From Dysgonomonas mossii DSM 22836 (GTDB lineage Bacteria; Bacteroidota; Bacteroidia; Bacteroidales; Dysgonomonadaceae), in assembly GCF_000213575.1 (NCBI RefSeq), contig NZ_GL892004.1, positions 672,846 to 736,845 of the forward strand: DNA of 64,000 bases. The letters are read 5' to 3'. The notes beneath the pieces are model-generated. The model was not told the origin of the DNA and ran no database searches. It worked only from the letters and a program-made list of their open reading frames with translations. Made by a program: the position numbers and the translations under genes. How positions within the stretch are numbered: the stretch's first letter is position 1; each line of letters begins with the position of its first letter. This document shows positions 17,358-26,010 of the stretch, piece after piece.

Positions 17358-18566
17358 ATGAAAAGAATAATATTTACATATCTGCTTTCTCTTTTTCTCT
17401 TTCAAGTCTCTGGGCAGTCACTTTGGCGTGCAGAAATAAAGCCTGTACAGGAAAAAGGCTATTATAATATAGAACTAGATCAGCATATAATAGCGAAGTC
17501 TGTTGCGTTTGACTTGTCCGATTTGAGGATATACAATAGTAAAAATAAAGAGATCCCTTATTTTCTGCGAGCGGTGAGTCCGGTGCAGGAAGTAAGTCGA
17601 TTTGAAAGCTATTCATTAAAGCAGAATATTGAAAAGGATAGTCTTAATATTGTTGTTATAGATAATACAAAGCTAGATGATATAAGTCGTTTTTATATTT
17701 TTATACGTAGTGCCGACGTCAATAAATATGCTTCGGTGAGAGGGAGTAATGATATGTCGCAATGGTATATTGTAAAGCAGAAGACCCATATTTATAGCTT
17801 GGGGCACAAGGCGGATAATAACGAAGAAGCCTTACTGCTCGATATTCCCCAAGGAAACTATAAGTATTATGAGATAACGATTGAAAATGATCAAAACAGT
17901 CCGTTGAAAATATTAAGGGTAGGTGATTATGCAAGCTCAAATATTTATGGACAGTTTTCTGAAATCAGTCTAGGGCGGTTTGTGGCAAAAGATAGTATAA
18001 ACAAAAAGACATATATCAGTTTTCCCGATTTGCACGACACATATAAGATCAATCGACTGGAGATATCGGTACAAAGTGATGCTCATTATTTGCGGCATGT
18101 TCTTTTGTCTGATACAATCAACAGAAAGACTTTAAGGTTCGATTTGTCGTCCAAAACGGATAACTCTTTCATCGTCGATTATTTTCCTCTTGGCAAGCAA
18201 ACTTTTATAGCTATCGAGAATAACAATAATCTCCCGTTAGATATTACTTCAATCAAAGCGTATGGGTTGAATCGTTATTTGTGTGCTTACCTAGAGCAGG
18301 GTGAAAAGTATTGTTTGGAGGTTGGACTGAAGTCTAAATCATCACCTGATTATGACATAGATCACTTTAAGAATGATATTCCTGTAGATTTACCTATTAT
18401 TAAAACTGAGAATCTATCTCAGATAGATATAGCAATCGCTGCTCCGCCTGATAGGCAGCCGTCACTGATTGAAAAGCCTCTTTTCTTATGGGCGGTTATT
18501 ATTCTAATTGGTTTATTTCTGACTTTTGTCTGTTACAAGACTATTAAGGAAATGAAGAAAAAATAG
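17358..18566 (+). CDS. DUF3999-like exported, C-terminally anchored protein
   Basis: Protein of 402 residues with a signal peptide (residues 1-20, ending VSGQS), a roughly 340-residue beta-rich periplasmic part and one C-terminal transmembrane helix (about 375-395) with a short Lys-rich tail. From memory, DUF3999 proteins accompany DUF2339 proteins in other bacteria, and the gene lies 12 bases downstream of the DUF2339 gene here, so the two probably form one envelope complex. The family name is a recollection from overall pattern; no catalytic motif was seen. Confidence 0.65.
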   Translation: MKRIIFTYLLSLFLFQVSGQSLWRAEIKPVQEKGYYNIELDQHIIAKSVAFDLSDLRIYNSKNKEIPYFLRAVSPVQEVSRFESYSLKQNIEKDSLNIVVIDNTKLDDISRFYIFIRSADVNKYASVRGSNDMSQWYIVKQKTHIYSLGHKADNNEEALLLDIPQGNYKYYEITIENDQNSPLKILRVGDYASSNIYGQFSEISLGRFVAKDSINKKTYISFPDLHDTYKINRLEISVQSDAHYLRHVLLSDTINRKTLRFDLSSKTDNSFIVDYFPLGKQTFIAIENNNNLPLDITSIKAYGLNRYLCAYLEQGEKYCLEVGLKSKSSPDYDIDHFKNDIPVDLPIIKTENLSQIDIAIAAPPDRQPSLIEKPLFLWAVIILIGLFLTFVCYKTIKEMKKK

Positions 18567-18655
18567 GGCAGAGGCCATCAGGTTATATCTTTTGTTCTAA
18601 TTTATCTTATATAAGTGATCTGTGATATGGATATCCTTTTTATAGCTTAATATGG

Positions 18656-18705
18656 AAAAGTGACAATGAAATATATGCAAAAAGGTGTCACTTTTGTCAC
18701 CTTTT
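18656..18705 (+). promoter_or_regulatory. Composite TGTCAC element, copy 2
   Basis: AAAAGTGACA (18656-18665), exactly 20 bases, then the same 20-base core as copy 1 (18686-18705). It ends 56 bases before the rlmD -7 box and 92 before its ATG, oriented towards rlmD. The 20-base gap shares no sequence with copy 1, so only the half-sites and their spacing are conserved. Confidence 0.7.
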
Positions 18706-18761
18706 TCTAAAGATGTCGAGATAGCCGGTGTTGCTATCATCAAAAAGCGAAAAAATAAAAT

Positions 18762-18769
18762 TATCTTTG
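18762..18769 (+). promoter_or_regulatory. rlmD -7 promoter box
   Basis: TATCTTTG, a perfect TAnnTTTG element 28 bases before the ATG. Confidence 0.65.
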
Positions 18770-18797
18770 CACGCATTTTATACTCAAATAAAGATCA

Positions 18798-20207
18798 ATG
18801 GCCAGAAAGAAAAAAGAACTTCCGTTAATAGAAAATGTAGAGATCGTAGATGTAGCCGCAGAAGGCAAAGCGATAGCCAAGGTAGACGATTTGGTTGTGT
18901 TTATACCATACGTTGTGCCGGGCGACGTGATCGATTTACAAATAACCCGCAAGAAAAATAAATATGCGGAAGGGAAGCCTGTCCGTTTTATCTCATACTC
19001 ACCAAACCGCACAGAAGCATTCTGTGAACACTTCGGTATCTGTGGCGGCTGTAAGTGGCAAGTTCTGCCCTATGCGGAGCAATTAAAGTATAAGCAAAAG
19101 CAGGTTGAGGATAATTTGACGCGTATTGGAAAAATAGAGTTACCCGGTATTCATCATATATTAGGCTCGGAAAAGACACAGTTTTATAGAAACAAATTAG
19201 AGTTCACTTTTTCGAATAAAAAATGGCTTACCTTGGAGCAAATTAATTCCGGCGAAAGTTTTGATAATATGAATGCGTTGGGCTTTCACATTCCGGGTAT
19301 GTTTGATAAGGTGTTGGATATAGACAAATGTTGGCTGCAAGAAGATATTTCTAATCAGATCCGCAATTTTATACGTCAATACTGTTACGATAAAAACTAT
19401 ACCTTCTTTGATTTAAGAAATAGAGGAGGATTGATGCGCAACCTTATTGTACGGACATCCACAACGGGCGAACTGATGGTGATTGTTGTTTTCTATGATG
19501 ATGAAAAAGATCAACAACAATACTTATTGACGGCTGTTGCTACAGAGTTTCCTCAAATAACGTCGTTGCTCTATATTGTCAATCAGAAAGCGAATGATAC
19601 TATAACAGATCAGGAAGTTCTGGTATGGAAAGGGAATGATTGCATTTATGAAGAGATGGAAGGCTTAAAGTTTAAGATAGGCCCTAAGTCTTTTTATCAG
19701 ACAAATAGCGAACAAGCTTATAACTTGTATAAAATAGCACGTGATTTTGCAAACCTATCGGGCGATGAGCTTGTATATGACCTCTATACAGGTACAGGTA
19801 CTATTGCCAACTTTGTAGCCGGTAAGGCAAAGAAAGTGATAGGGATAGAATATGTAGAGGATGCTATCTTGGACGCGAGAGTTAATTCTCAAATAAATAA
19901 GATAGATAACACGCTGTTTTATGCGGGAGATATGAAGGATATTCTTACACAAGATTTCATCAATGAGCATGGACGTCCTGATGTGATTATCACAGACCCT
20001 CCACGTGCAGGCATGCATGATGATGTGATAAAGACAATTCTTTTTGCCGAGCCCGAGCGTATAGTGTATGTTAGTTGTAATCCGGCTACTCAGGCACGTG
20101 ACTTATCTTTGTTGGACGAAAAATATAAAGTGGAAAAAGTACAGCCTGTAGATATGTTCCCTCATACACATCATGTAGAGAATGTAGTATTGCTGGTGAA
20201 GAAATAA
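18798..20207 (+). CDS. rlmD: 23S rRNA (uracil-5)-methyltransferase RlmD-like
   Basis: SAM-dependent RNA methyltransferase of the RumA/TrmA family (469 residues), expected to form m5U in 23S rRNA. An N-terminal TRAM-type RNA-binding domain (about 10-70) is followed by the iron-sulphur cysteines in CEHFGICGGC. The Rossmann catalytic domain has LYTGTGTIANF for SAM, the DPPRAGMH loop and the nucleophile/base region VSCNPATQARDL. Specificity between RlmC and RlmD positions cannot be read from the sequence. It is unusual in being preceded by composite element copy 2. Confidence 0.92.
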   Translation: MARKKKELPLIENVEIVDVAAEGKAIAKVDDLVVFIPYVVPGDVIDLQITRKKNKYAEGKPVRFISYSPNRTEAFCEHFGICGGCKWQVLPYAEQLKYKQKQVEDNLTRIGKIELPGIHHILGSEKTQFYRNKLEFTFSNKKWLTLEQINSGESFDNMNALGFHIPGMFDKVLDIDKCWLQEDISNQIRNFIRQYCYDKNYTFFDLRNRGGLMRNLIVRTSTTGELMVIVVFYDDEKDQQQYLLTAVATEFPQITSLLYIVNQKANDTITDQEVLVWKGNDCIYEEMEGLKFKIGPKSFYQTNSEQAYNLYKIARDFANLSGDELVYDLYTGTGTIANFVAGKAKKVIGIEYVEDAILDARVNSQINKIDNTLFYAGDMKDILTQDFINEHGRPDVIITDPPRAGMHDDVIKTILFAEPERIVYVSCNPATQARDLSLLDEKYKVEKVQPVDMFPHTHHVENVVLLVKK

Positions 20208-20226
20208 GAATTAGTTAAAAGCAGAG

Positions 20227-20288
20227 AAAGAGATAATACTCGTTGGAATATACCTCTTTCTTAGCTTTTAAGAATTATCTCTTTTTAT
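20227..20288. terminator. Bidirectional terminator between rlmD and the GlsB-like gene
   Basis: AAAGAGATAAT (20227-20237) pairs with ATTATCTCTTT (20274-20284), with T's on the plus side and the A-rich complement on the other. The two flanking genes converge. The loop is long (36 bases), so the call is moderate. Confidence 0.6.
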
Positions 20289-20291
20289 ACT

Positions 20292-20537
20292 TTATTCTTT
20301 TTTCTTAAATAAGGATATTATCCAAAGCAGTACGATTGCTCCTATAGTAGACATTACCAGGTTGCCTAGAATACCGTTTACATCCAACCCGAGCAGCGTA
20401 AATATCCATCCACCGAGTAATCCTCCGACAATACCGACTATAAGATTTAGTATAAGTCCGAAGCCACTGCCTTTCATAATCTTGCCGGCTATAAATCCGG
20501 CAGCTATACCTATTATTATTGACCAAATGAATTCCAT
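20292..20537 (-). CDS. GlsB/YeaQ/YmgE-family small membrane protein
   Basis: Protein of 81 residues with three hydrophobic helices and the glycine-rich repeats typical of this transglycosylase-associated family (GIAAGFIAGKIMKGSGFG, GIVGGLLGGWIF). Family members are inner-membrane proteins linked to stress responses, with no established enzyme activity. It follows the winged-helix regulator gene on the same strand, about 80 bases away, so it may or may not belong to that operon. Confidence 0.88.
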   Translation of the reverse strand: MEFIWSIIIGIAAGFIAGKIMKGSGFGLILNLIVGIVGGLLGGWIFTLLGLDVNGILGNLVMSTIGAIVLLWIISLFKKKE

Positions 20538-20617
20538 ACTCTTTTATTTTTTATGTTAATAAAATTGAACTCTACCTTTTATAACACGCTTAATAAAGAT
20601 ATGGTTTGCTTCTTGTA

Positions 20618-20902
20618 TTATTTCTTAATATAACTTTGCAGATTTTTTACGTATTTGTCAAATGCATCTATGCCTGTTTGAGTTATTTTGCAAACCGTTC
20701 GGGGTTTCTTCCCATCAATGAATTTGCGGACGTTGATATATCCCGCTTCACTTAGTTTTTCTATTTGTACGCTCAGGTTACCCGCAGTTGCTCCTGTCTT
20801 TTCTCGGATGAAGACAAAGTCAGCTTCTTCTACCGACAGCAGCAATGATATTACTGCCAGCCGGAGTTGGGAGTGTAAGAGAGGATCAAGGTCTTTAAAC
20901 AT
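20618..20902 (-). CDS. Small winged-helix transcriptional regulator
   Basis: DNA-binding protein of 94 residues, essentially a single winged-helix domain. Helices lie at about 8-24 and 28-36, the recognition helix is at GATAGNLSVQIEKLSEAGYI, and the wing is at INVRKFIDGKKPRTVCKIT. This is the ArsR/PadR-like small-regulator type common as the last gene of Bacteroidetes membrane-protein operons. Its start overlaps the upstream membrane protein gene by 8 bases, indicating translational coupling. It probably autoregulates the TonB-receptor operon; this is inference from position. Confidence 0.85.
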   Translation of the reverse strand: MFKDLDPLLHSQLRLAVISLLLSVEEADFVFIREKTGATAGNLSVQIEKLSEAGYINVRKFIDGKKPRTVCKITQTGIDAFDKYVKNLQSYIKK

Positions 20903-21515
20903 TTTTAATAGCTTTACGGTTTGCTATATGCCCCGGCACACAAAGTCCAAGGATAGCACATATGCCCAAGATAATAAATTGAATATCACCACTAGCAAAA
21001 ATATAACTTAATGTGCACATTAAGGCTCCTCCCCAAAAAATGCATGCGCCATAAAGGTATGGTTTGAATCGGCAAGCGATAGAGGTTGTAAATTGTGCTG
21101 CACCCATCATTGTCAAAATAATGGGAGTTATAAGGATTCCCAGAAAGCCGGACTGTAAGGCGTATGCTGTTCCGTAGATAGTTATGAGGAAGATCGCAAC
21201 CGATATGGCAAATGCATTCCAGATGTATCTCACTATTTTATCTATGTGGGTTTTCACTGTGGCACTTTTCGAATATTTTCTGTTTATTATTCTTGAGATT
21301 ATCATCATTGGAATCATTGTTAGCCAAACCCAAAATGATTGGTTTGAATTTTCCAATGTATGGATGAGGATGAAATTGGCAAAAGCGGTTGCTGCCACCA
21401 CATATCCACTAAATATACTAGTCCTGATACCCCCTCTTTGAAAATTGTTCCTTGCTTGTGAGATCATCTCATTGATAACTCTCAAGCTATCTTGTTCTGA
21501 GAAATTATTTTCCAT
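20895..21515 (-). CDS. Hypothetical five-to-six-helix inner membrane protein
   Basis: Protein of 206 residues with a short soluble N-terminus (residues 1-30) and about six transmembrane helices. The family was not recognised. It is translationally coupled to the winged-helix regulator (8-base overlap) and lies 15 bases after the periplasmic TPR-like gene. Such membrane-protein/regulator pairs often act together, with the membrane protein controlling regulator activity; whether that applies here is speculation. Confidence 0.75.
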   Translation of the reverse strand: MENNFSEQDSLRVINEMISQARNNFQRGGIRTSIFSGYVVAATAFANFILIHTLENSNQSFWVWLTMIPMMIISRIINRKYSKSATVKTHIDKIVRYIWNAFAISVAIFLITIYGTAYALQSGFLGILITPIILTMMGAAQFTTSIACRFKPYLYGACIFWGGALMCTLSYIFASGDIQFIILGICAILGLCVPGHIANRKAIKNV

Positions 21516-21530
21516 TATGCCGGTATTATT

Positions 21531-22184
21531 TTATTTATTGCACTTGGCCGAAATTTGTATCATAAAGGCTTCGCCCCAATGCGGTTTGTCTATTGTTTTT
21601 TGTTCTTTCTGATATAATGACTTTGCTTTACTTATCTCCTCACAAAAATCACGTTTCGAGCGAATAAAATCAGGTAAAAAACTTTCATAAAAAGCCAGTA
21701 AAAAGATTGGTCTCGGATTTTCGGGATTCAACTTTATAGCCTTTTCATAGTTGCTGATCACATCATTAAAATATTTTTGTCCATTTACTGCCGGGTTGGT
21801 CATCGATAATCCATTGTAATAATACCCATACAAAGTCCTGACTTCCGACTTGTCGGCATCGGTAAATGAATTTAGCTTGTCAAGACTTGCTTTTACCGTT
21901 TCGAGAATAGCCTCATTATTTTCTGCCTTCGGATTGTAATATGCCATTTGTATCCCTGTGTATGCGACATAGTAAAGAGGCAGCCATTCTTTGTCATATT
22001 TCAAAGATATCCGTTCAAATTGATTCCGGATTGTTTGTAACTCGTTTACCGATTTGGCAGAATCTAATTTTAATACTGTCTTCTCCATTACTTTCAAATA
22101 GGTTGAATCAGTATTTGTTATTGCTGATAAAGCCATTGGTACAATTAGTATTGCTATACAAAGATAAAATTTAATCGTTTTCAT
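21531..22184 (-). CDS. Periplasmic TPR-like hypothetical protein
   Basis: Exported protein of 217 residues with a signal peptide (residues 1-20, ending ALSAIT). The mature part is alpha-helical, with a TPR-like segment (NYEKAIKLNPENPRPIFLLAFYE, described here in part) near residue 150. It lies 30 bases after the TonB-receptor gene and 15 before the membrane protein gene. No catalytic motif is visible. It probably supports the receptor in the periplasm, but there is no direct evidence. Confidence 0.78.
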   Translation of the reverse strand: MKTIKFYLCIAILIVPMALSAITNTDSTYLKVMEKTVLKLDSAKSVNELQTIRNQFERISLKYDKEWLPLYYVAYTGIQMAYYNPKAENNEAILETVKASLDKLNSFTDADKSEVRTLYGYYYNGLSMTNPAVNGQKYFNDVISNYEKAIKLNPENPRPIFLLAFYESFLPDFIRSKRDFCEEISKAKSLYQKEQKTIDKPHWGEAFMIQISAKCNK

Positions 22185-22214
22185 AAGAATATAATTAAGG
22201 GTTAATGTTTTATT

Positions 22215-24377
22215 TTAGAATGTTGCCGGGTCGTATGCTACTTTTCCACTTAGCGTCCAGAAGAAGCCGATAAAGAAGAAATTATTTTGATACGACTTTA
22301 TAGGCTTTGCTTCATATCTGCCTGACGTATTAGGGTTTGGATTATAATCATACCCATATATATTGGTTCTACCAAGAATGTTTGAGGCACTCGCATATAT
22401 GATTAGTCTTTTGTGTGCCAATACAGTCCAACTAACATCCAAAGAGTTGTAAGCGGGAGTCGTTTCGTTCATCACTCCGGGCAGATTTGGATTGTGATAC
22501 GCACGCCCACTGGCAAAACGGTTTGTAACTCCGATTATGCTTTTTAACTTTTCGTTCGAATATCTTAGAATGACCGATGCATTATGCTTTGTAACAAATG
22601 GAGGCATAATTTTTTCATTGTATTCGGCATACTTTCGCTTCGAATCATTGTATGAATACGATAGCATATATTCTAAGGATTGCTTGCTTCCTGTTCTGAA
22701 CCCATCTTTATACATTAGGTCTACACCTTGGCTATATCCATGTCCATCAGAGTTATAAAAGTCGTCATATATGGTAGTTAGTTTGTTATATTTCTTGTGA
22801 TAAAGCTCTACCCTGAATACTCGATAATTTGTAATTGTATTTTGTGCACTCAGTATATATTGTGTTGTATTCTCTTGAGAGAGGTGATTGTTGTAAATCA
22901 AATTTTCGTTGGGGGAAGTTTGCTGATATTTTCCTGCGACAGCCGATAATACAATGTCTTTCTTTATATTGTAGTTTAAGGCAATGCGGGGAAGTAGAGC
23001 AAAAGACTTGTCTAACGAAGCATACTCGATACGTGATGATGCGTTTAAGAGCAGTTTGTCTGATAGGTTAAAATCATTGCTGACGAATAATCCTTCGATA
23101 TTATGATTTACTTTTCTTTCTACACTCTTCTCGTCGAGATAAGTCATTTCATATTTTCTAATCAACGCCTCTGTACCTACTCCAAGCTTATACAAACCTG
23201 AGAACCGTTTCTCTGCCTTTGTTTTCAAATGGAGCTCACTTTCATCCGACTTAAACAAGTCATTCTGTACTTTGGCATTATTTATATTCTTCTTATTCCA
23301 AGAATAAGCTACTCCGGCGAAGTAATTGATCCCATTGCTAAATCGCTTTTTGAATGTGCTGTTTAGATATAAGTTATCTTCATCAAAATCTAGTTTGCGG
23401 TCAATATTACAGAATGCGGGAGTCTCTCTTTTCTTAAAAAGGGTTTTGTCGTAAGTGAAATATGTTTTAAGATATGTTTTGTCTCCTAGCTTAAAGCGAA
23501 ACTGATTCGCTGCCGATATTCCTTGATAATACTTATCCCAATCCGGCTTTTCGTCAGGGAATATAAGTTTTGTATATGGTTCAAGGTTTGTATAATTTAC
23601 ATCAAAAGAAGCTGATCCTTTATCCCACGATTTTGTGCCTCCCGTTCCCAAGCCTACACTAGTCAGGCTAGCTCCTATTTTCGTAATAGTGCTTTCGTCT
23701 TTTGTTGACAGAGGTAGTACGCTGGACAAACTTTGCGTATATTCGGGCGAGAAGCCTCCTGTTGAAAAATTTATCGCATCAAATATAAATGTAGAGTGCC
23801 TTCCCCTCACTGCTGTGTTTGCCGGCATAGATGTATATGGCGACATTACGTGCATCTCATCTATATAGGTCTGAGTCTCATAACTACTTCCGCCTCTTAC
23901 TTGCAGTTTGCCGTCTGTACCCGATATTTGAGCGCCGGGTAAGTTTGTTATCGATTTGTATAAATCTCCTTCCGAGCCTGCAGCTGTAACTAAATCGATA
24001 GCATTCTTTTTCTCCAGATTCGATCCTCCTTTTAGCTGGAAACTACCTGCCGTAACGACTACTTCATTTAAGTTTGTTAAGTCGGGCTTGAGGTTAATAG
24101 TTAGGTTGTTCAGTTTCGAAACATCGGAAGTGATAGAGAACGGTTTATATCCTACAAATGAAGCTATCAGTGTAACAGACCCTTTCTCTTCAGTTTCTAA
24201 AACAAAGTGTCCATTCTCATCAGTGCTCGTTCCATCTACTGTGTTTTCTATATAAACATTTGCGAAGGCTATACCTTTGCAGTTTTCATCTCTTACATAT
24301 CCTTGTATTTGAGACTGACTGAATATGTTGATAGTCACTGTTAATAGAATTATTATTAGAGTTAACCGGAGTATCAT
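22215..24377 (-). CDS. TonB-dependent outer membrane receptor
   Basis: Outer-membrane receptor of 720 residues: signal peptide (1-20), carboxypeptidase-regulatory-like beta-sandwich (about 23-105, with the GTSTDENGHF turn), plug domain (about 115-230, including LQVRGGSSYETQTYIDE) and a C-terminal beta barrel. It has no SusD lipoprotein partner, so it is more like a siderophore/metal or small-molecule receptor than a polysaccharide SusC. It is the first gene of a four-gene operon that ends with a winged-helix regulator. The ligand is unknown. A TACATTTA near-match to the -7 box lies at 24416-24423. Confidence 0.9.
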   Translation of the reverse strand: MILRLTLIIILLTVTINIFSQSQIQGYVRDENCKGIAFANVYIENTVDGTSTDENGHFVLETEEKGSVTLIASFVGYKPFSITSDVSKLNNLTINLKPDLTNLNEVVVTAGSFQLKGGSNLEKKNAIDLVTAAGSEGDLYKSITNLPGAQISGTDGKLQVRGGSSYETQTYIDEMHVMSPYTSMPANTAVRGRHSTFIFDAINFSTGGFSPEYTQSLSSVLPLSTKDESTITKIGASLTSVGLGTGGTKSWDKGSASFDVNYTNLEPYTKLIFPDEKPDWDKYYQGISAANQFRFKLGDKTYLKTYFTYDKTLFKKRETPAFCNIDRKLDFDEDNLYLNSTFKKRFSNGINYFAGVAYSWNKKNINNAKVQNDLFKSDESELHLKTKAEKRFSGLYKLGVGTEALIRKYEMTYLDEKSVERKVNHNIEGLFVSNDFNLSDKLLLNASSRIEYASLDKSFALLPRIALNYNIKKDIVLSAVAGKYQQTSPNENLIYNNHLSQENTTQYILSAQNTITNYRVFRVELYHKKYNKLTTIYDDFYNSDGHGYSQGVDLMYKDGFRTGSKQSLEYMLSYSYNDSKRKYAEYNEKIMPPFVTKHNASVILRYSNEKLKSIIGVTNRFASGRAYHNPNLPGVMNETTPAYNSLDVSWTVLAHKRLIIYASASNILGRTNIYGYDYNPNPNTSGRYEAKPIKSYQNNFFFIGFFWTLSGKVAYDPATF

Positions 24378-24539
24378 ATTTTTTTCCTTAAAGTGATTTA
24401 TAATATTTTATTCTGTAAATGTAAAATAGTTTATATTATAAACCAAATTATTTTATAAATAATTGAAATAAATTTTATTCGTCTTGTCTAATTTGTTGAT
24501 TATATCTACATTTATAAGTGGATAATAAATCTAAAGATT

Positions 24540-24782
24540 ATGGATGAACTGGTTACTTTAAAAAGCGCTGACTTTGAAGCTAATTTGGCTATAGCAAAAT
24601 CATTTCTGATTGATAATGGCATAGACTGTGTTGTAAATGGAGAATATCTTACTGTTTACACTGCAGGATTAGGCACTGCCAGATTGCAGGTCAGATCAGA
24701 GGATTACAGGCGTGCCGCAGAGCTACTTATAGAAGGGGGCTTTGCCAAGCGAGAAGATTTTGACTTCGAGAAATATCAATAG
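24540..24782 (+). CDS. DUF2007 putative signal-transducing protein
   Basis: Small cytoplasmic protein of 80 residues matching the DUF2007 pattern: an N-terminal strand VTLKSADFEANLAIAKSFL, the hairpin around IDCVVNGEYL and the terminal helix RRAAELLIEGG. The family is thought to resemble PII-like signalling folds, but no role is established. It is transcribed alone and converges on the ABC-2 permease genes. Confidence 0.85.
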   Translation: MDELVTLKSADFEANLAIAKSFLIDNGIDCVVNGEYLTVYTAGLGTARLQVRSEDYRRAAELLIEGGFAKREDFDFEKYQ

Positions 24783-24791
24783 AAGATGAAG

Positions 24792-24820
24792 AAGAGTTGA
24801 AGATTTATTCAACTCTTTTT
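24792..24820. terminator. Bidirectional terminator overlapping the ABC-2 permease stop
   Basis: AAGAGTTGAA (24792-24801) and TTCAACTCTT (24808-24817) with a six-base loop and a T run. The stop codon of the convergent permease gene lies inside the loop, so the hairpin serves both transcripts. Confidence 0.8.
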
Positions 24821-26010
24821 CTTATCATACCTTTGTATTCCGGGTCGTAATTCTGTATCCACCATTTATACATTATGGTTGCCGTAATACAATATATTCC
24901 TGCCTGTATCCAAAGAGCTATATATTCGAACCACACATCATTGAGTGTAGCTCCCATTGTATTTATTTTAATGAACCCGTGAATACCCGGTGTAGACGGA
25001 ACAATGTATGCTATCGCCTTTATGGCTGTAGGTATCTCTGTCCAAGGCCAAGATATACCCGAGATAAATATGAATATGACACTGGTGAATACAAACAACA
25101 TCATTCCGAATTCACGCTGCGAACAGAAGTAGGAGAGTGTCATTGTAAAGAATGTAGCCGACAACAGGAACGGCATAAGAAATGCTGCAATTGTCAGTGG
25201 GTCTCCTATCTGCGGAAACTTGAAAATATATGGTATTACTCTCAGCACCCATACCGAGATCAGCATGTATAAAGAGGCATAGCAAAAGGCTTTGCCTATC
25301 GTTAGCTTTATGGCGCCTACATTTTTGCCTTGGGCCGTGTGCGATGCTATTGTAAAACGTTTCTTGTCGTTATGCGTACCAACAATAGTAGCTATACCTA
25401 GAAACATTGTTTGCTGTATAATTAATATAAGTATTGCAGGAACAAGGAAGCTTGCAAATCCATTCTGTGGATTATACATCGGAACCCATTCATTCTCTAC
25501 TGTTTGTCGGGTAGTCGCATCTTCCTCCTGACTGCCGCTTCCGGTTTCAACCACGCGTATATCCGCACCCATATCCAGCGATACTTCGGTAGCACTGAGT
25601 ATCATTGCCTTATAAAACAGTAGACTGCTCATGTCGGCATACACACTAACTTTCGTTTGCTGCTGAGTATGTATATCTTTGCTGAAGTCTCTGGGGATAT
25701 ACATTATCCCGTAAGCCTCTTTCCTTCGGAGAGCTTCACGGGCTTCTTCCATGTCCGAAGCATACCCTATTACTTTTACATCGGCTGTGGCATCTACCTT
25801 TCTCTTGAATTCTCTTGAGAGCGAAGAGTTTGAATCATCTACAAATATAACTTTTACCTCATGTACCGTTTCGTTATTGTATATAAAGCTATACAGTACA
25901 GGATATGCCAGCGGTACTATAAAGAACAACAATATAACCGCCGGGTCTTTGAATATGACCTTTAGCTCGTTGATCCAAACATAATATATGTCAAGTAGTA
26001 ATCTTTTCAT
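24805..26010 (-). CDS. ABC-2 type permease, second of a pair
   Basis: Inner-membrane permease of 401 residues: one N-terminal helix (about 20-40), a periplasmic domain of roughly 130 residues and five further helices. This is the YbhR/YbhS and ABC2_membrane_3 layout used in tripartite drug or hydrophobic-compound exporters. It overlaps the neighbouring permease by 4 bases, so the two are translated together and probably heterodimerise. No ATPase gene exists in the cluster. Confidence 0.88.
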   Translation of the reverse strand: MKRLLLDIYYVWINELKVIFKDPAVILLFFIVPLAYPVLYSFIYNNETVHEVKVIFVDDSNSSLSREFKRKVDATADVKVIGYASDMEEAREALRRKEAYGIMYIPRDFSKDIHTQQQTKVSVYADMSSLLFYKAMILSATEVSLDMGADIRVVETGSGSQEEDATTRQTVENEWVPMYNPQNGFASFLVPAILILIIQQTMFLGIATIVGTHNDKKRFTIASHTAQGKNVGAIKLTIGKAFCYASLYMLISVWVLRVIPYIFKFPQIGDPLTIAAFLMPFLLSATFFTMTLSYFCSQREFGMMLFVFTSVIFIFISGISWPWTEIPTAIKAIAYIVPSTPGIHGFIKINTMGATLNDVWFEYIALWIQAGIYCITATIMYKWWIQNYDPEYKGMIRKRVE

